A stretch of 38,704 nucleotides of DNA from Candidatus Woesearchaeota archaeon (GTDB lineage Archaea; Nanobdellota; Nanobdellia; Woesearchaeales; GW2011-AR9): the NCBI GenBank assembly GCA_013331635.1, contig DUFZ01000034.1, forward strand, positions 52,055 through 90,758. The letters run 5' to 3'. Of this stretch, positions 23,039 through 30,939 are shown piece by piece. Position 1 is the stretch's first letter; each line of letters starts with the position of its first letter. Both the position numbers and the translations under genes were made by a program. The notes beneath the pieces were generated by a model. The model saw only the letters and a list, made by a program, of their open reading frames with translations, was not told the origin of the DNA and did not search any database.

Positions 23039-23547
23039 AGGCATTCCCTCCTATATCGCTGCAAGATGCTCGCTCCATCAGGGCAAAATGATTTTTCTTT
23101 CATCATCTGATCAAGGCGCTCCAAAGATAGAAATTCTCCTGAAATAATTTCTTCTGCCTGGGTGGTAATAGGACTATCATAGGTACAACGATAGACCATT
23201 GTCCACACCCTATTTTCAGCTGTTTCATATTTGTTTTTGAAAAGAGGGACTAATTCAACTTTGGCGATACCCAGTTCTTCTTCTAGTTCTCGTTGCGCAT
23301 TGTCCAAATAGGTTTCTTCTCCGGTCACGCAGCCGCCTGCTACAATATCATAATATCCTAGCCATAAATCTTTGGAAAAAGTGCGCTGATGAACATACAA
23401 TTCCCAGTTAGAATTAAAAACCAGAATGGCAGTAGCCCGATGCCATAAATGCTCAGCTCGCATTTCTGATAATGATTGTAACTTTCTGAGTTCCTCAGGC
23501 GAGAACTCCATTGGTTGAGTTACCATAATTTTATGGTTGTTTTTCAT
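23035..23547 (-). CDS. Nudix hydrolase embedded in the nop5-flpA operon
   Basis: A 170-residue Nudix hydrolase. The Nudix box runs GGCVTGEETYLDNAQRELEE and continues EELGI, with the full G-x5-E-x7-R-E-x2-E-E-x-G pattern. Preceding strands (LWHRATAILVFNSN, ELYVHQRTFSKDLW, YYDIVAGG) resemble the isopentenyl-diphosphate isomerase/YfcD branch, whose members act on pyrophosphate-linked substrates. The substrate is unknown. It starts at an ATGA overlap with nop5 and ends at an ATGA overlap with flpA, so all three are translationally coupled. Usually nop5 and the fibrillarin gene are directly adjacent in archaea; the inserted gene is unusual. Confidence 0.88.
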   Translation of the reverse strand: MKNNHKIMVTQPMEFSPEELRKLQSLSEMRAEHLWHRATAILVFNSNWELYVHQRTFSKDLWLGYYDIVAGGCVTGEETYLDNAQRELEEELGIAKVELVPLFKNKYETAENRVWTMVYRCTYDSPITTQAEEIISGEFLSLERLDQMMKEKSFCPDGASILQRYRRECL

Positions 23548-24485
23548 CTGTTTATTTTCTCTTCCAATTCTTTTTTATATTCTTTCGCTTTAAATTCACC
23601 CTTAAAGTAATCGAGCCTCGCGCATAGCGATAATTTATCCGCCAGCATTCGCGCGGCTTTCCCGCGAAGCGCAGGCCTAGCGTTTTGAATGAAGGGATGC
23701 TGAAAGAGAATTCCATATTTTGGCGACTTTGCCCCGGTTTTGATATGCCTAAACAAGGCTTTTTCAGCACCGAGCAATTGGATGGTGGAAGCAGGAAGCA
23801 TGGCTAAGTGCTTAAGGCTCTTTCCCAGTTCCATTAATTTAGCGCCTAAAGTAACTCCCGCCAATTCCAACACATTAGGGCAGTGCCGGACCATGATTTT
23901 TTCTAAGTACACTTCATGTTGCTGGCGTACTTGGTATAATTTAGTAATTAAGAGCGCGAGTTCCTGCATTTCCTCCACATCATTTTTACTCAGCGGTGCG
24001 CCCATACTTTCAGTTGTCATCAGATGAAGTTCCTTCAACAGTTCTGGTTTGCTTTTCTCAGCAACGCTCCTCACAAATTGTTCATGGGAAGACCTCTCTT
24101 TTGATAATTCCGGCAAATACAAGCTGTACCATTCCCGCAATCGCTTGGTGAGCAGATTACTCACTTTATCTAATTCATTGATATTAGCGATAGTTTGGGT
24201 GATAAGATTATCGTCCGACACCGAATTTTTGATGCCTTGCTTGGTCAGTTCACAATTCTTAGTATAAAACTCCTGAAAGTAGGTGCGATCTTGAAAAGTT
24301 TGCATAACTGGCATCCATTTATCTTGAGGAAGCGGCTGGGCCTCCGGATGCTTCCGGCGCAATTTTTCTTCCGCTTGATTTTTGTGTTGATAGTCCTCCA
24401 ACTGAGTAAAGGGAATAAAATCTACCCGCTTGAGTTGCTCGTTAAAGATGAAACTTCCCATCAAATGAGTGAATAGGTATTTCAT
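23544..24485 (-). CDS. nop5: Nop5 (Nop56/58-like) C/D box RNP scaffold
   Basis: The scaffold of the C/D box RNP (313 residues). It joins fibrillarin to the L7Ae-guide RNA complex. The N-terminal fibrillarin-binding domain is about 1-95, a coiled coil covers about 100-200 (LREWYSLYLPELSKERSS, VRQQHEVYLEKIM) and the NOP domain ends with NVLELAGVTLGAKLMEL and LLGAEKALFRHI. The GAEKALFRHIKTG and PKYGILFQHP motifs are strongly conserved. The lysine/glutamate-rich C-terminal tail is short. The ATG at 24485 is preferred over a TTG at 24491 because the shared TATA box predicts a leaderless start here. Confidence 0.95.
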   Translation of the reverse strand: MKYLFTHLMGSFIFNEQLKRVDFIPFTQLEDYQHKNQAEEKLRRKHPEAQPLPQDKWMPVMQTFQDRTYFQEFYTKNCELTKQGIKNSVSDDNLITQTIANINELDKVSNLLTKRLREWYSLYLPELSKERSSHEQFVRSVAEKSKPELLKELHLMTTESMGAPLSKNDVEEMQELALLITKLYQVRQQHEVYLEKIMVRHCPNVLELAGVTLGAKLMELGKSLKHLAMLPASTIQLLGAEKALFRHIKTGAKSPKYGILFQHPFIQNARPALRGKAARMLADKLSLCARLDYFKGEFKAKEYKKELEEKINR

Positions 24486-24506
24486 TCTCAATTGCAGAAA
24501 CGTAAG

Positions 24507-24516
24507 CTATATAAAA
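24507..24516. promoter_or_regulatory. shared bidirectional TATA box for nop5 and the zinc-ribbon gene
   Basis: CTATATAAAA lies midway between the two divergent start codons. Its symmetric TATATA core is about 26 nt from the nop5 ATG (24485, minus strand) and about 26 nt from the zinc-ribbon ATG (24538, plus strand). One element can therefore serve both directions, giving leaderless transcripts on each side. Confidence 0.6.
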
Positions 24517-24537
24517 CTTTAGTTGGTTTTGGGAGGG

Positions 24538-24774
24538 ATGGATTATATAACCCAGCTCTTTGCGCAGAATCGCTGCGTGTATTGCAAGCTGGATTTAGAA
24601 AAAAGATTGTGGCGTTCTTGCTGGGATAATAAGCACCATTACAAAATTCTTCCTTGTTCCTGTGGGAAAAAGAATTGGCTTACCGTACACTTTCATGGCT
24701 CCGGGCATGATAAGGCATTAACCCAGAAAATAAGTCCCTTAGAATCAACCATACGGAAAGTGAGGGAAGCATAA
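24538..24774 (+). CDS. small zinc-ribbon-like protein
   Basis: A 78-residue protein with cysteines C13 and C16 (CVYC), C28, and C40 and C42 (CSC), which could form a zinc ribbon. A histidine-containing turn (HFHGSGHD) follows. Such small zinc proteins often bind nucleic acid or proteins, but no family is recognised. The ATG at 24538 fits the shared TATA box; GGGAGG directly before it is too close to be a normal Shine-Dalgarno. It diverges from the nop5 operon, which may reflect a link to rRNA modification. Confidence 0.65.
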   Translation: MDYITQLFAQNRCVYCKLDLEKRLWRSCWDNKHHYKILPCSCGKKNWLTVHFHGSGHDKALTQKISPLESTIRKVREA

Positions 24775-24779
24775 TAATC

Positions 24780-25334
24780 CTATTCTTCTATCTTCTGCAG
24801 ATACCCAGTATCATTCCCCTGGGTGAACCATTGCTCTTCATCGATAGTCCTTGGTCTTATCTTTTCTATCAGAAAAGCCAGGCCATCGCGGGCAGTGTAG
24901 AGGCAACTTCGCATCAGTTCTGCCGCTTCATGCGAAATTATTTTTGTTTTTTCGGCGAGTATTTGTGTGCCGGCACTGAGATAATCCCTTAGAACAGTAT
25001 ACATCAGCAGATTCTCACCCTGAGGATTAGGATCATATGTTAATACCTCATGAAGATCTAACACTCGTTCTAATCCTAGGGCTTTAACCGCCAGTTCATC
25101 ACACAATAAGTCCTGAGCGTCTTGCTCTGCTCTGGGCAGATCAGTTTCTTTCCACCGCAAGGCATCTTTATAGGTGTCCATAACCACTTGCCGAAAGACC
25201 ATCCCTTGAACTATTCGCTCATTCTGTGCTCTTTTCTGGTACGTTTTGAGAATTTCTTCCATCCGGCGGTATTCCCCATTTTGTCTCGGGTCTCGTAGTA
25301 CTTCATCATATAACATAGCGTAGCCATCAAACAC
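24780..25334 (-). CDS. unknown helical protein
   Basis: A 184-residue, mostly helical soluble protein that I do not recognise. Segments such as RRMEEILKTYQKRAQNE, RAEQDAQDLLCDELAVKAL, YTVLRDYLSAGTQIL and HEAAELMRSCLYTARDGL are amphipathic helices. It starts with GTG at 25334; the next in-frame ATG is at 25316. A TATA-like element around 25363-25371 (minus strand) lies some 26-35 nt upstream. It converges on the zinc-ribbon gene with 5 bases between stops. No function is proposed. Confidence 0.6.
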   Translation of the reverse strand: MFDGYAMLYDEVLRDPRQNGEYRRMEEILKTYQKRAQNERIVQGMVFRQVVMDTYKDALRWKETDLPRAEQDAQDLLCDELAVKALGLERVLDLHEVLTYDPNPQGENLLMYTVLRDYLSAGTQILAEKTKIISHEAAELMRSCLYTARDGLAFLIEKIRPRTIDEEQWFTQGNDTGYLQKIEE

Positions 25335-25385
25335 GATCTTTTTTTAAATCTTTCGAAAACATAGAGATTATATGCTTTTGTATCG

Positions 25386-25400
25386 ATATATTTATAAATA
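25386..25400 (+). promoter_or_regulatory. promoter of the ribosomal protein operon
   Basis: ATATATTTATAAATA is a strong TATA box. It predicts transcription start near 25420, about 190 nt before the uL3 ATG, which is an unusually long leader compared with the leaderless starts elsewhere in this window. Confidence 0.55.
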
Positions 25401-25419
25401 AACCACCTTGAAAAGGGGT

Positions 25420-25608
25420 ACCTAACCATAAAAACCCGGTTCACACTGTTTGGCTTAGGCCAATCAAATGAATAGGGCATGTGTGGCCTGAAAAGGTGCC
25501 CATCAGCAAGCGTGTGCTTCTTGATGGAAACCAGCAATAGGCTGTTACATCGGAAGAAGTTAGCGACAAGAGACAGAAGTTCACCCTTTGTGCTCAAAAG
25601 GAACTACT
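25420..25608 (+). promoter_or_regulatory. long structured leader of the ribosomal protein operon
   Basis: Several hairpins are readable. TTGGC-TTAG-GCCAA is at 25450-25463. A long-range AGGCCA/TGGCCT pair (25457-25462 with 25484-25489) competes with it. A two-part stem has CCATCA/TGATGG outside and AAGC/GCTT inside around GTGT (25500-25527). CAGC-AATAG-GCTG is at 25532-25544. The uL3 Shine-Dalgarno AAGGA lies at 25598-25602. The leader could be an autoregulatory site bound by a ribosomal protein, or an independent small RNA; both are inference. No convincing gene is seen on either strand. Confidence 0.45.
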
Positions 25609-26580
25609 ATGCCTAAAACTACTCATCCACGGCGAGGAAGCATGCAGTACTGGCCCCGAAAGAGAGCCAAGCACGCCCTAGCGAGAGTTCGAACTTGGGC
25701 AGTAGAACATAAAGCTAAACCTTTGGGTTTTATCGGGTATAAAGCTGGCATGACTCATATTCAGTTTGAAGATAATCGTCCGAAATCTATTACCAAAGGG
25801 GACATAATTGCCTTCCCATCTACTATCATTGAGTGTCCGCCCATGGTGGCGGTAGGAGCTGCTTTTTATGCCAAATTTGGAACTGGCGTTCGAAAAGTGG
25901 GACTCGTTCTAGCGGATAAATTAAACAAAGAATTACCGCGTCGAATACAGGTTCCTAAAAAAGCAGCCAAAAAAATGGATGACATTTCTGTTTTTGATGA
26001 TGTCCGTTTATTGGTTCATTCCCAGCCGATTTTAACGGGCATTGGAACCAAGGCTCCCCAGATGATAGAAGTTGCTGTGGGAGGAAATTCTAAAGATGAA
26101 AAAGTGGCCTATATTAAAAGCATTTTAGGCAAGGAAATAGCCCTTACTGGAGTTTTTGATTCTGGCAATCAAGTTGATGTTCATGGCATTAGCACTGGAA
26201 AAGGTTTCCAGGGAACGGTAAAGCGTTTCGGTGTTCCTATAAGACAGCATAAAGCGGAAAAGACCAAACGGGGAATTGGAACTTTAGGGCCCTGGCATCC
26301 TAACCGGGTTCAGTTCACGGTTCCTCAGCCCGGAAAAATGGGATTTCATTTACGAACGGAATATAATAAACAGATTATGAGCATTGGCCAAGATCCCGCT
26401 CAAATAAATTTTTCCGGCGGCATCCCCCATTATGGGATTGTTAAGAATACCTACCTCTTGCTCAAAGGATCAGTTATTGGCCCGAAAAAAAGAGCGGTGT
26501 TATTGACCCAGTCTATTCGGCCTAATGCCAAAGTCATTAAAGAAGTACCAACACTCAAATATATTCATCGAGAGGCATAA
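25609..26580 (+). CDS. rpl3: ribosomal protein uL3
   Basis: Large subunit protein uL3 (323 residues), which binds near the peptidyl transferase centre and helps start 50S assembly. The archaeal/eukaryotic N-terminus (THPRRGSMQYWPRKRA) and the core ISTGKGFQGTVKRFGV with RQHKAEKTKRGIGTLGPW are diagnostic. The ATG at 25609 has AAGGA 7 nt upstream; an upstream in-frame start would add 7 residues. It is the first gene of the operon. Confidence 0.97.
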   Translation: MPKTTHPRRGSMQYWPRKRAKHALARVRTWAVEHKAKPLGFIGYKAGMTHIQFEDNRPKSITKGDIIAFPSTIIECPPMVAVGAAFYAKFGTGVRKVGLVLADKLNKELPRRIQVPKKAAKKMDDISVFDDVRLLVHSQPILTGIGTKAPQMIEVAVGGNSKDEKVAYIKSILGKEIALTGVFDSGNQVDVHGISTGKGFQGTVKRFGVPIRQHKAEKTKRGIGTLGPWHPNRVQFTVPQPGKMGFHLRTEYNKQIMSIGQDPAQINFSGGIPHYGIVKNTYLLLKGSVIGPKKRAVLLTQSIRPNAKVIKEVPTLKYIHREA

Positions 26581-26589
26581 AGAGACACC

Positions 26590-27396
26590 ATGAAAATTCC
26601 CTTATTCGGCTTAGATAAAAAGAAGTCCGGCGACAAGGAACTGCCCGGGCAATTCCAGGAAGAATACCGGCCTGACCTTATTCGGCGCGCCGTTCATGTT
26701 CTTCAGACAGCAGCTCGGCAGCCCTATGGGTCTCATCCTGACGCGGGAAAACGACACTCTTCTCGATTAAGCAAACGACGGAAAAATTATCGCGGCTGTT
26801 ATGGCCTTGGTATCAGCCGGGTGAACCGCAAGATTCATACCCGTCGAGGAACCAGATTTTTTTGGGTGGCTGCCTTTTCACCACAAACCGTGGGTGGACG
26901 ACGCGCCCATCCTCCCAAATCACAGAAAGTATGGGATATTAAGATCAATAAAAAAGAAAATCAGAAAGCCATCCGCTCAGCCATGGCTGCTACCTTGCAG
27001 CGGGAACTGGTTGCTCATCGCGGGCATTACCTTCCAGCAGAGTATCCTTTTATTATTGATTCTAAATTCGAAAAATTAGACAAGACCAAGGACGTCGAAG
27101 CCGCCTTATTACAGTTGGGGCTTGACAAAGAATTAGAACGCTCTGCCGTCAAGAAAGTTCGCGCCGGCATTGGAAAACGCCGTGGGCGAAAATACCAGCG
27201 CAAAAAAGGCCTGCTCATCGTCGTGGGCGAAGATTGCCCCTTACTGAGGTCCGCTCAGAATATTCCCGGCATCGATATAGTTCCGGTGAAAGGGTTGGAC
27301 GCCGAACTCCTGGCGCCCGGTTCCTTGCCCGGACGGGTGACCTTATGGACGGAAAAAGCCGTTGATATCATTACCAAAGAAAACTTATTTACCTAA
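26590..27396 (+). CDS. rpl4: ribosomal protein uL4
   Basis: Large subunit protein uL4 (268 residues), whose extended loop lines the exit tunnel. The conserved loop (SRLSKRRKNYRGCYGLG, GGRRAHPPK) and the C-terminal KAVDIITKENLF are typical of archaeal uL4. In some archaea and bacteria uL4 regulates its own operon. It follows uL3 by 9 bases. Confidence 0.97.
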   Translation: MKIPLFGLDKKKSGDKELPGQFQEEYRPDLIRRAVHVLQTAARQPYGSHPDAGKRHSSRLSKRRKNYRGCYGLGISRVNRKIHTRRGTRFFWVAAFSPQTVGGRRAHPPKSQKVWDIKINKKENQKAIRSAMAATLQRELVAHRGHYLPAEYPFIIDSKFEKLDKTKDVEAALLQLGLDKELERSAVKKVRAGIGKRRGRKYQRKKGLLIVVGEDCPLLRSAQNIPGIDIVPVKGLDAELLAPGSLPGRVTLWTEKAVDIITKENLFT

Positions 27397-27401
27397 AGAC
27401 C

Positions 27402-27725
27402 ATGGCAGTTACAAAAAAAGGCCAAAAAGCAGCCGAGGTTCAGACCCCTGCGCCCGGAGAAACCTTTGATCCTTATCAAGTTATTGTGTCACCTTTGTCA
27501 ACAGAAAAAAGTATTCGGGGCATTGAATTTGACAACAAATTAGTGTTTGTCGTTCATCCCCGAGCCACAAAATTAGATGTGCGACGGGCAGTAGAAGAAC
27601 TGTTCAAAGTTCGGGTGACCAAAATTACCATTCAAAATTCAGTGACCGGACAAAAACGGGCGCAAGTTACTTTACATAAAAGCAATCTGGCTTCCGATGT
27701 AAGCGCTGATTTGGGCCTGATTTAG
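27402..27725 (+). CDS. rpl23: ribosomal protein uL23
   Basis: Large subunit protein uL23 (107 residues), at the tunnel exit where SRP, NAC and the translocon dock. The core PLSTEKSIRGIEFDNKLVF and RRAVEELFKVRVTKI are typical. The first ~25 residues are a basic/Ala extension. The stop is 7 bases before uL2. Confidence 0.96.
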   Translation: MAVTKKGQKAAEVQTPAPGETFDPYQVIVSPLSTEKSIRGIEFDNKLVFVVHPRATKLDVRRAVEELFKVRVTKITIQNSVTGQKRAQVTLHKSNLASDVSADLGLI

Positions 27726-27732
27726 GTGAACT

Positions 27733-28437
27733 ATGGGTAAAAATTTAATTCAACAACGGCGTGGACGCGGAACCATGAGATATCGCTCTCCGGGCTTTCG
27801 CTTTTTAGGGGAAGTTAGACATATTGGAGAAGATACCCAAGGCAGAGTTGTTGACGTCGTCCATTGCCCAGGCCATAGTACTCCTTTGATGGAAGTATCC
27901 TACATCACTGGTAATAAAGAATTAGCCTTCGCGCCTGAAGGAGTGCGAGTGGGAGATATTATTACTGCCGGACCTGATGCCATAATTAAAGAAGGCAACA
28001 TCCTGCCCTTGCGTAGCATTCCTGAAGGGACTTTGATTCATAATATTGAGCTCCGTCCAGGTGATGGCGGAAAAATGGTGCGAGCGTCGGGAACCTTTGC
28101 TAAAGTCGTTGCCAAGACCGATAAAGAAGTTCGGGTAAAATTACCCTCACGTCAAGAAAAATCTTTTCTTCCTGATTGTCGCGCTGCTATCGGCTTATTG
28201 TCAGGCGCAGGACGTCTTGATAAGCCCTTTGTCAAAGCTGGCACCAGGTGGAAGAGAATGCGAGCTAGAAATAAATTATATCCTATTGTCTGTGGTATTT
28301 CCATGAATGCAGTTGACCATCCCTTTGGCGGGAAATGTTCCCATATCAAAGGCCGGCCCACGCAGTCGCCTCGAAATGCTCCACCAGGACGAAAAGTTGG
28401 GAAAATCGCACCAAGGCATACGGGAAGGAATAAATAA
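27733..28437 (+). CDS. rpl2: ribosomal protein uL2
   Basis: Large subunit protein uL2 (234 residues), essential for subunit joining and the peptidyl transferase centre. The N-terminal GKNLIQQRRGRG and C-terminal VDHPFGGKCSHIKGRPT with the conserved histidine match the archaeal form. The zinc-free archaeal length is normal. It ends one base before the uS19 ATG. Confidence 0.97.
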   Translation: MGKNLIQQRRGRGTMRYRSPGFRFLGEVRHIGEDTQGRVVDVVHCPGHSTPLMEVSYITGNKELAFAPEGVRVGDIITAGPDAIIKEGNILPLRSIPEGTLIHNIELRPGDGGKMVRASGTFAKVVAKTDKEVRVKLPSRQEKSFLPDCRAAIGLLSGAGRLDKPFVKAGTRWKRMRARNKLYPIVCGISMNAVDHPFGGKCSHIKGRPTQSPRNAPPGRKVGKIAPRHTGRNK

Positions 28438-28438
28438 A

Positions 28439-28819
28439 ATGGCAAAAGAATTAATGTGGCGCGGAAAGACGGAAGAGCAAGTCAAGAAGATTGATATGAA
28501 AGAGTTTATGGAACTCGTTCCCTCACGTTCAAGGCGCACTCTCAAGAAAGGCTTTTCGGATGAGCAGAAAAAATTGCTCTTGAAAATAGCTGCTGATGAT
28601 AAGAATATGAGAACACATCTGAGGGACATGGTCATTGTGCCAGTCATGCTCGGTAAAATTATCCGTGTGTACAATGGGAAAGACTATTTCCCGGTGATGG
28701 TAACTTTAGAAATGCTGGGTCATTTTTTGGGCGAGTTTTCCCATACCAGAAAGACCGTTGCTCATAGTGCTGCGGGAATAGGAGCAACCCGCTCCAGTAA
28801 GAACGTTTCAGCGAGATAA
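28439..28819 (+). CDS. rps19: ribosomal protein uS19
   Basis: Small subunit protein uS19 (126 residues) in the 30S head. The core THLRDMVIVPVMLGKIIRVYNG and the ending GHFLGEFSHTRKTVAHSA are diagnostic. The ATG at 28439 is one base after the uL2 stop; an upstream start in the same frame would lie inside uL2 and is rejected. Confidence 0.97.
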   Translation: MAKELMWRGKTEEQVKKIDMKEFMELVPSRSRRTLKKGFSDEQKKLLLKIAADDKNMRTHLRDMVIVPVMLGKIIRVYNGKDYFPVMVTLEMLGHFLGEFSHTRKTVAHSAAGIGATRSSKNVSAR

Positions 28820-28825
28820 ATACCC

Positions 28826-29335
28826 ATGAAATCAACTACTACTGTAGGAACAGAACATAGCGCTTTGGCTAAATCGACCAATCTTCCTATTTCCACCAAA
28901 CACTGCGTGGAGATTAGCCATTGTTTACGGTATAAGACCGTCAGCTATGCCAAAAAATTTTTACAAGAGGTAGTTAACATAGAAAGGGCCGTTCCATTTA
29001 GACGATTTACTCGCAATGTTGGACATAAAGCAGGTATGGCATCCGGCAGATTTCCTAGCAAAGCAGCGCGGGAATTTTTACGGGTCATTAGTTCAGCTGA
29101 GGCCAATGCTCAAGTCAAAGGATTAAATGCTTCCGCTCTTACTATTATCAAGCTCGTTGCCAATAGAGCACCAACTCCTCGGACGGGAGGACGACAACGT
29201 TACAGTACTCATCGAACCCATTTGGAAGTAGTCTTAGCAGAACGAAAAGTAAAGACCCAACGTGATACTTTAACAAAAAAAACCAAACCAGCCGCAGCTC
29301 AACCTACAAAAGCACCAAAATCAAAGATAGCATAA
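28826..29335 (+). CDS. rpl22: ribosomal protein uL22
   Basis: Large subunit protein uL22 (169 residues), which lines the exit tunnel. Conserved parts are EISHCLRYKTVSYAKKFL, FTRNVGHKAGMASGRFP and the beta-hairpin APTPRTGGRQRYSTHRTH. The last ~25 residues are a Lys/Pro/Ala-rich tail (KTKPAAAQPTKAP), one of several such extensions in this operon. Confidence 0.96.
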   Translation: MKSTTTVGTEHSALAKSTNLPISTKHCVEISHCLRYKTVSYAKKFLQEVVNIERAVPFRRFTRNVGHKAGMASGRFPSKAAREFLRVISSAEANAQVKGLNASALTIIKLVANRAPTPRTGGRQRYSTHRTHLEVVLAERKVKTQRDTLTKKTKPAAAQPTKAPKSKIA

Positions 29336-29350
29336 GAGGAATATGATACC

Positions 29351-30136
29351 ATGATAGAACGAGAAATCATTGCCCAAAAAACCAAAGAGTTTTACATCAA
29401 GCGATATATAGAGAGTAAACTCGAGAAAGTTGGTATTTCACAAATCAAACTTAAAAAAATACCATTAGGTGAGAAAATCATTATTTATACCAGCCGGCCT
29501 AGTTTAATTGTTGGCTCCAAAGGAAATAATATCCGTGATTTAACCAAAGCCTTAAAGCGCGAATTTAAATTAGAGAATCCACAAATTGAAATTAATGAAG
29601 TGAAAGATATTTTTCTTGATCCTCATATTGTAGCTGAGCGCATTGCCAGTTCTTTAGAGCGTTTTGGTTCCGCTCGTTTTAAGGGTATTGGTCATAAAAT
29701 CATGGAGAATATCATGAACTCTGGTGCGAGGGGTGTGGAAATAATTATCTCTGGTAAAATCCCTGGCTCCAGAGCCAAGAGCTGGCGTTTTTTACAGGGT
29801 TATTTAAAGAAATCCGGTGACATTGCTATTAGCGGTGTACGTCATGCACAAGTTTCCGCGTTATTGAAAAGTGGAATTATTGGAGTTAAAGTCGCCATTA
29901 TGCCCCCCGATATTGAAATGCCCGATCATGTTGAAGTGTTAAAGGAACTGGCTCCTGCTTCGATTGAAGAAGTTAAAGAGGAGAAACTAGAAGACAAAAA
30001 AGTAGCCAAGAAAAAAACACCGGCTAAAAAGAAGATAGTCAAGAAAAAAGAAACGGCCTCAGATAAAGAGCCAGCTACCGATGCTGTTGATATAGAAACA
30101 CCAACTCAAACCAATCCAACACAGGAGACCAATTAA
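29351..30136 (+). CDS. rps3: ribosomal protein uS3
   Basis: Small subunit protein uS3 (261 residues), at the mRNA entry channel. The KH domain contains IVGSKGNNIRDLTKAL with the GxxG loop, followed by ARGVEIIISGKIPGSRAKSW. The final ~60 residues form a repetitive Lys/Ala/Thr tail (KKKTPAKKKIVKKKE) without conserved structure. GAGGA lies 13-17 nt before the ATG. Confidence 0.97.
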   Translation: MIEREIIAQKTKEFYIKRYIESKLEKVGISQIKLKKIPLGEKIIIYTSRPSLIVGSKGNNIRDLTKALKREFKLENPQIEINEVKDIFLDPHIVAERIASSLERFGSARFKGIGHKIMENIMNSGARGVEIIISGKIPGSRAKSWRFLQGYLKKSGDIAISGVRHAQVSALLKSGIIGVKVAIMPPDIEMPDHVEVLKELAPASIEEVKEEKLEDKKVAKKKTPAKKKIVKKKETASDKEPATDAVDIETPTQTNPTQETN

Positions 30137-30138
30137 TT

Positions 30139-30336
30139 ATGAAAGGCGCTAAAGATTTCAAAACTATGTCCTCAAGTGACCTTCACGCTCGCTTAGGAGA
30201 GTTTAAAAAGGAACTGCTTAAGTTGAATGTGCAAGTAGCAACAGGCGCTAATCCCGCCAGTCCCGGGAAGCTCAAACAAACTAAAAAAAATATTGCTAGG
30301 GTATTAACTGATTTACAACGAAGGGAGGAAGCTTAG
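30139..30336 (+). CDS. rpl29: ribosomal protein uL29
   Basis: Large subunit protein uL29 (65 residues), a two-helix hairpin at the tunnel exit. The pattern LHARLGEFKKELLKLNVQ then KLKQTKKNIARVLTDLQ is typical. It starts 2 bases after the uS3 stop codon. Confidence 0.95.
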   Translation: MKGAKDFKTMSSSDLHARLGEFKKELLKLNVQVATGANPASPGKLKQTKKNIARVLTDLQRREEA

Positions 30337-30345
30337 GTAAAAACT

Positions 30346-30651
30346 ATGGTTGGAGTATGCAATCAATGCGGTTTACCACAGGATCTGTGTGTGTGTGAAA
30401 CAATTGCTCGCGAGCAACAAAAAATTACTATCAAAATTGAAAAAAAGAAATTCGGAAAAAAATACACCATCATCAGCGGGATGACCAGGGAAGCAAATAT
30501 CGAAGAAATATTCAAAAAAATGAAATCAAAATTGGCCTGCGGTGGGACTGCCAAAAACGGTCAAATCGAGTTGCAGGGCGATCATAAAGTTCGATCAAAG
30601 CAAGTTTTGATTGAGCTGGGGTTTCCGCAAGAAACCATTGACCTCATGTAG
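30346..30651 (+). CDS. translation initiation factor aIF1 (SUI1)
   Basis: Initiation factor aIF1/SUI1 (101 residues), which binds the 30S P-site region and monitors start-codon pairing. The SUI1 core is KKFGKKYTIISGM, KLACGGTAKNGQIELQGDH and LIELGFPQETIDLM. An N-terminal zinc-finger-like segment has C5, C8, C15 and C17 (CNQCGLPQDLCVC), as in other archaeal members. It sits between uL29 and Rpp29 in the usual archaeal order. Confidence 0.95.
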   Translation: MVGVCNQCGLPQDLCVCETIAREQQKITIKIEKKKFGKKYTIISGMTREANIEEIFKKMKSKLACGGTAKNGQIELQGDHKVRSKQVLIELGFPQETIDLM

Positions 30652-30665
30652 GTCTTGAGGCAAAG

Positions 30666-30920
30666 GTGATACGAAAACAAGTTTTCCCCCATGAACTCAT
30701 AGGGGAGAACATCGAAGTGGTGCAATCAACTAACCAAAGCAATCTGGGATTGCGAGGAAAAATCGTTGATGAAACCAAATTCACACTCAAAGTGCAAGAA
30801 GGAGAAAAAATAAAAACCCTATTCAAAAATACCATACTCTTCAAGTTAAGCACGAGGGGCATGGTTATTGACGGAAAGACCATCATCAAACGGCCGGAAG
30901 AAAGGCTTAAAGGAAATTAA
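30666..30920 (+). CDS. rnp1: RNase P protein component 1 (Rpp29)
   Basis: The Rpp29/Pop4 subunit of RNase P (84 residues), an Sm-like barrel that binds the RNase P RNA. Conserved parts are HELIGENIEVVQSTN, LGLRGKIVDETKFTL and RGMVIDGKTIIKRPEERL. It starts with GTG at 30666. Its RNA partner is encoded at 11819-12184. Confidence 0.93.
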   Translation: MIRKQVFPHELIGENIEVVQSTNQSNLGLRGKIVDETKFTLKVQEGEKIKTLFKNTILFKLSTRGMVIDGKTIIKRPEERLKGN

Positions 30921-30939
30921 AAAGTAAGACAGAGACAAA

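Noticed and set aside
25500-25549. H/ACA guide RNA in the uL3 leader
   Set aside because: A hairpin followed by ACA at 25547 is present, but no convincing k-turn or pseudouridylation pocket can be drawn, so the call is not supported.
25211-25597. 128-codon minus-strand frame upstream of uL3
   Set aside because: It overlaps the 184-residue gene in another frame and the ribosomal operon leader. Composition is not protein-like and no ribosome-binding signal is present.
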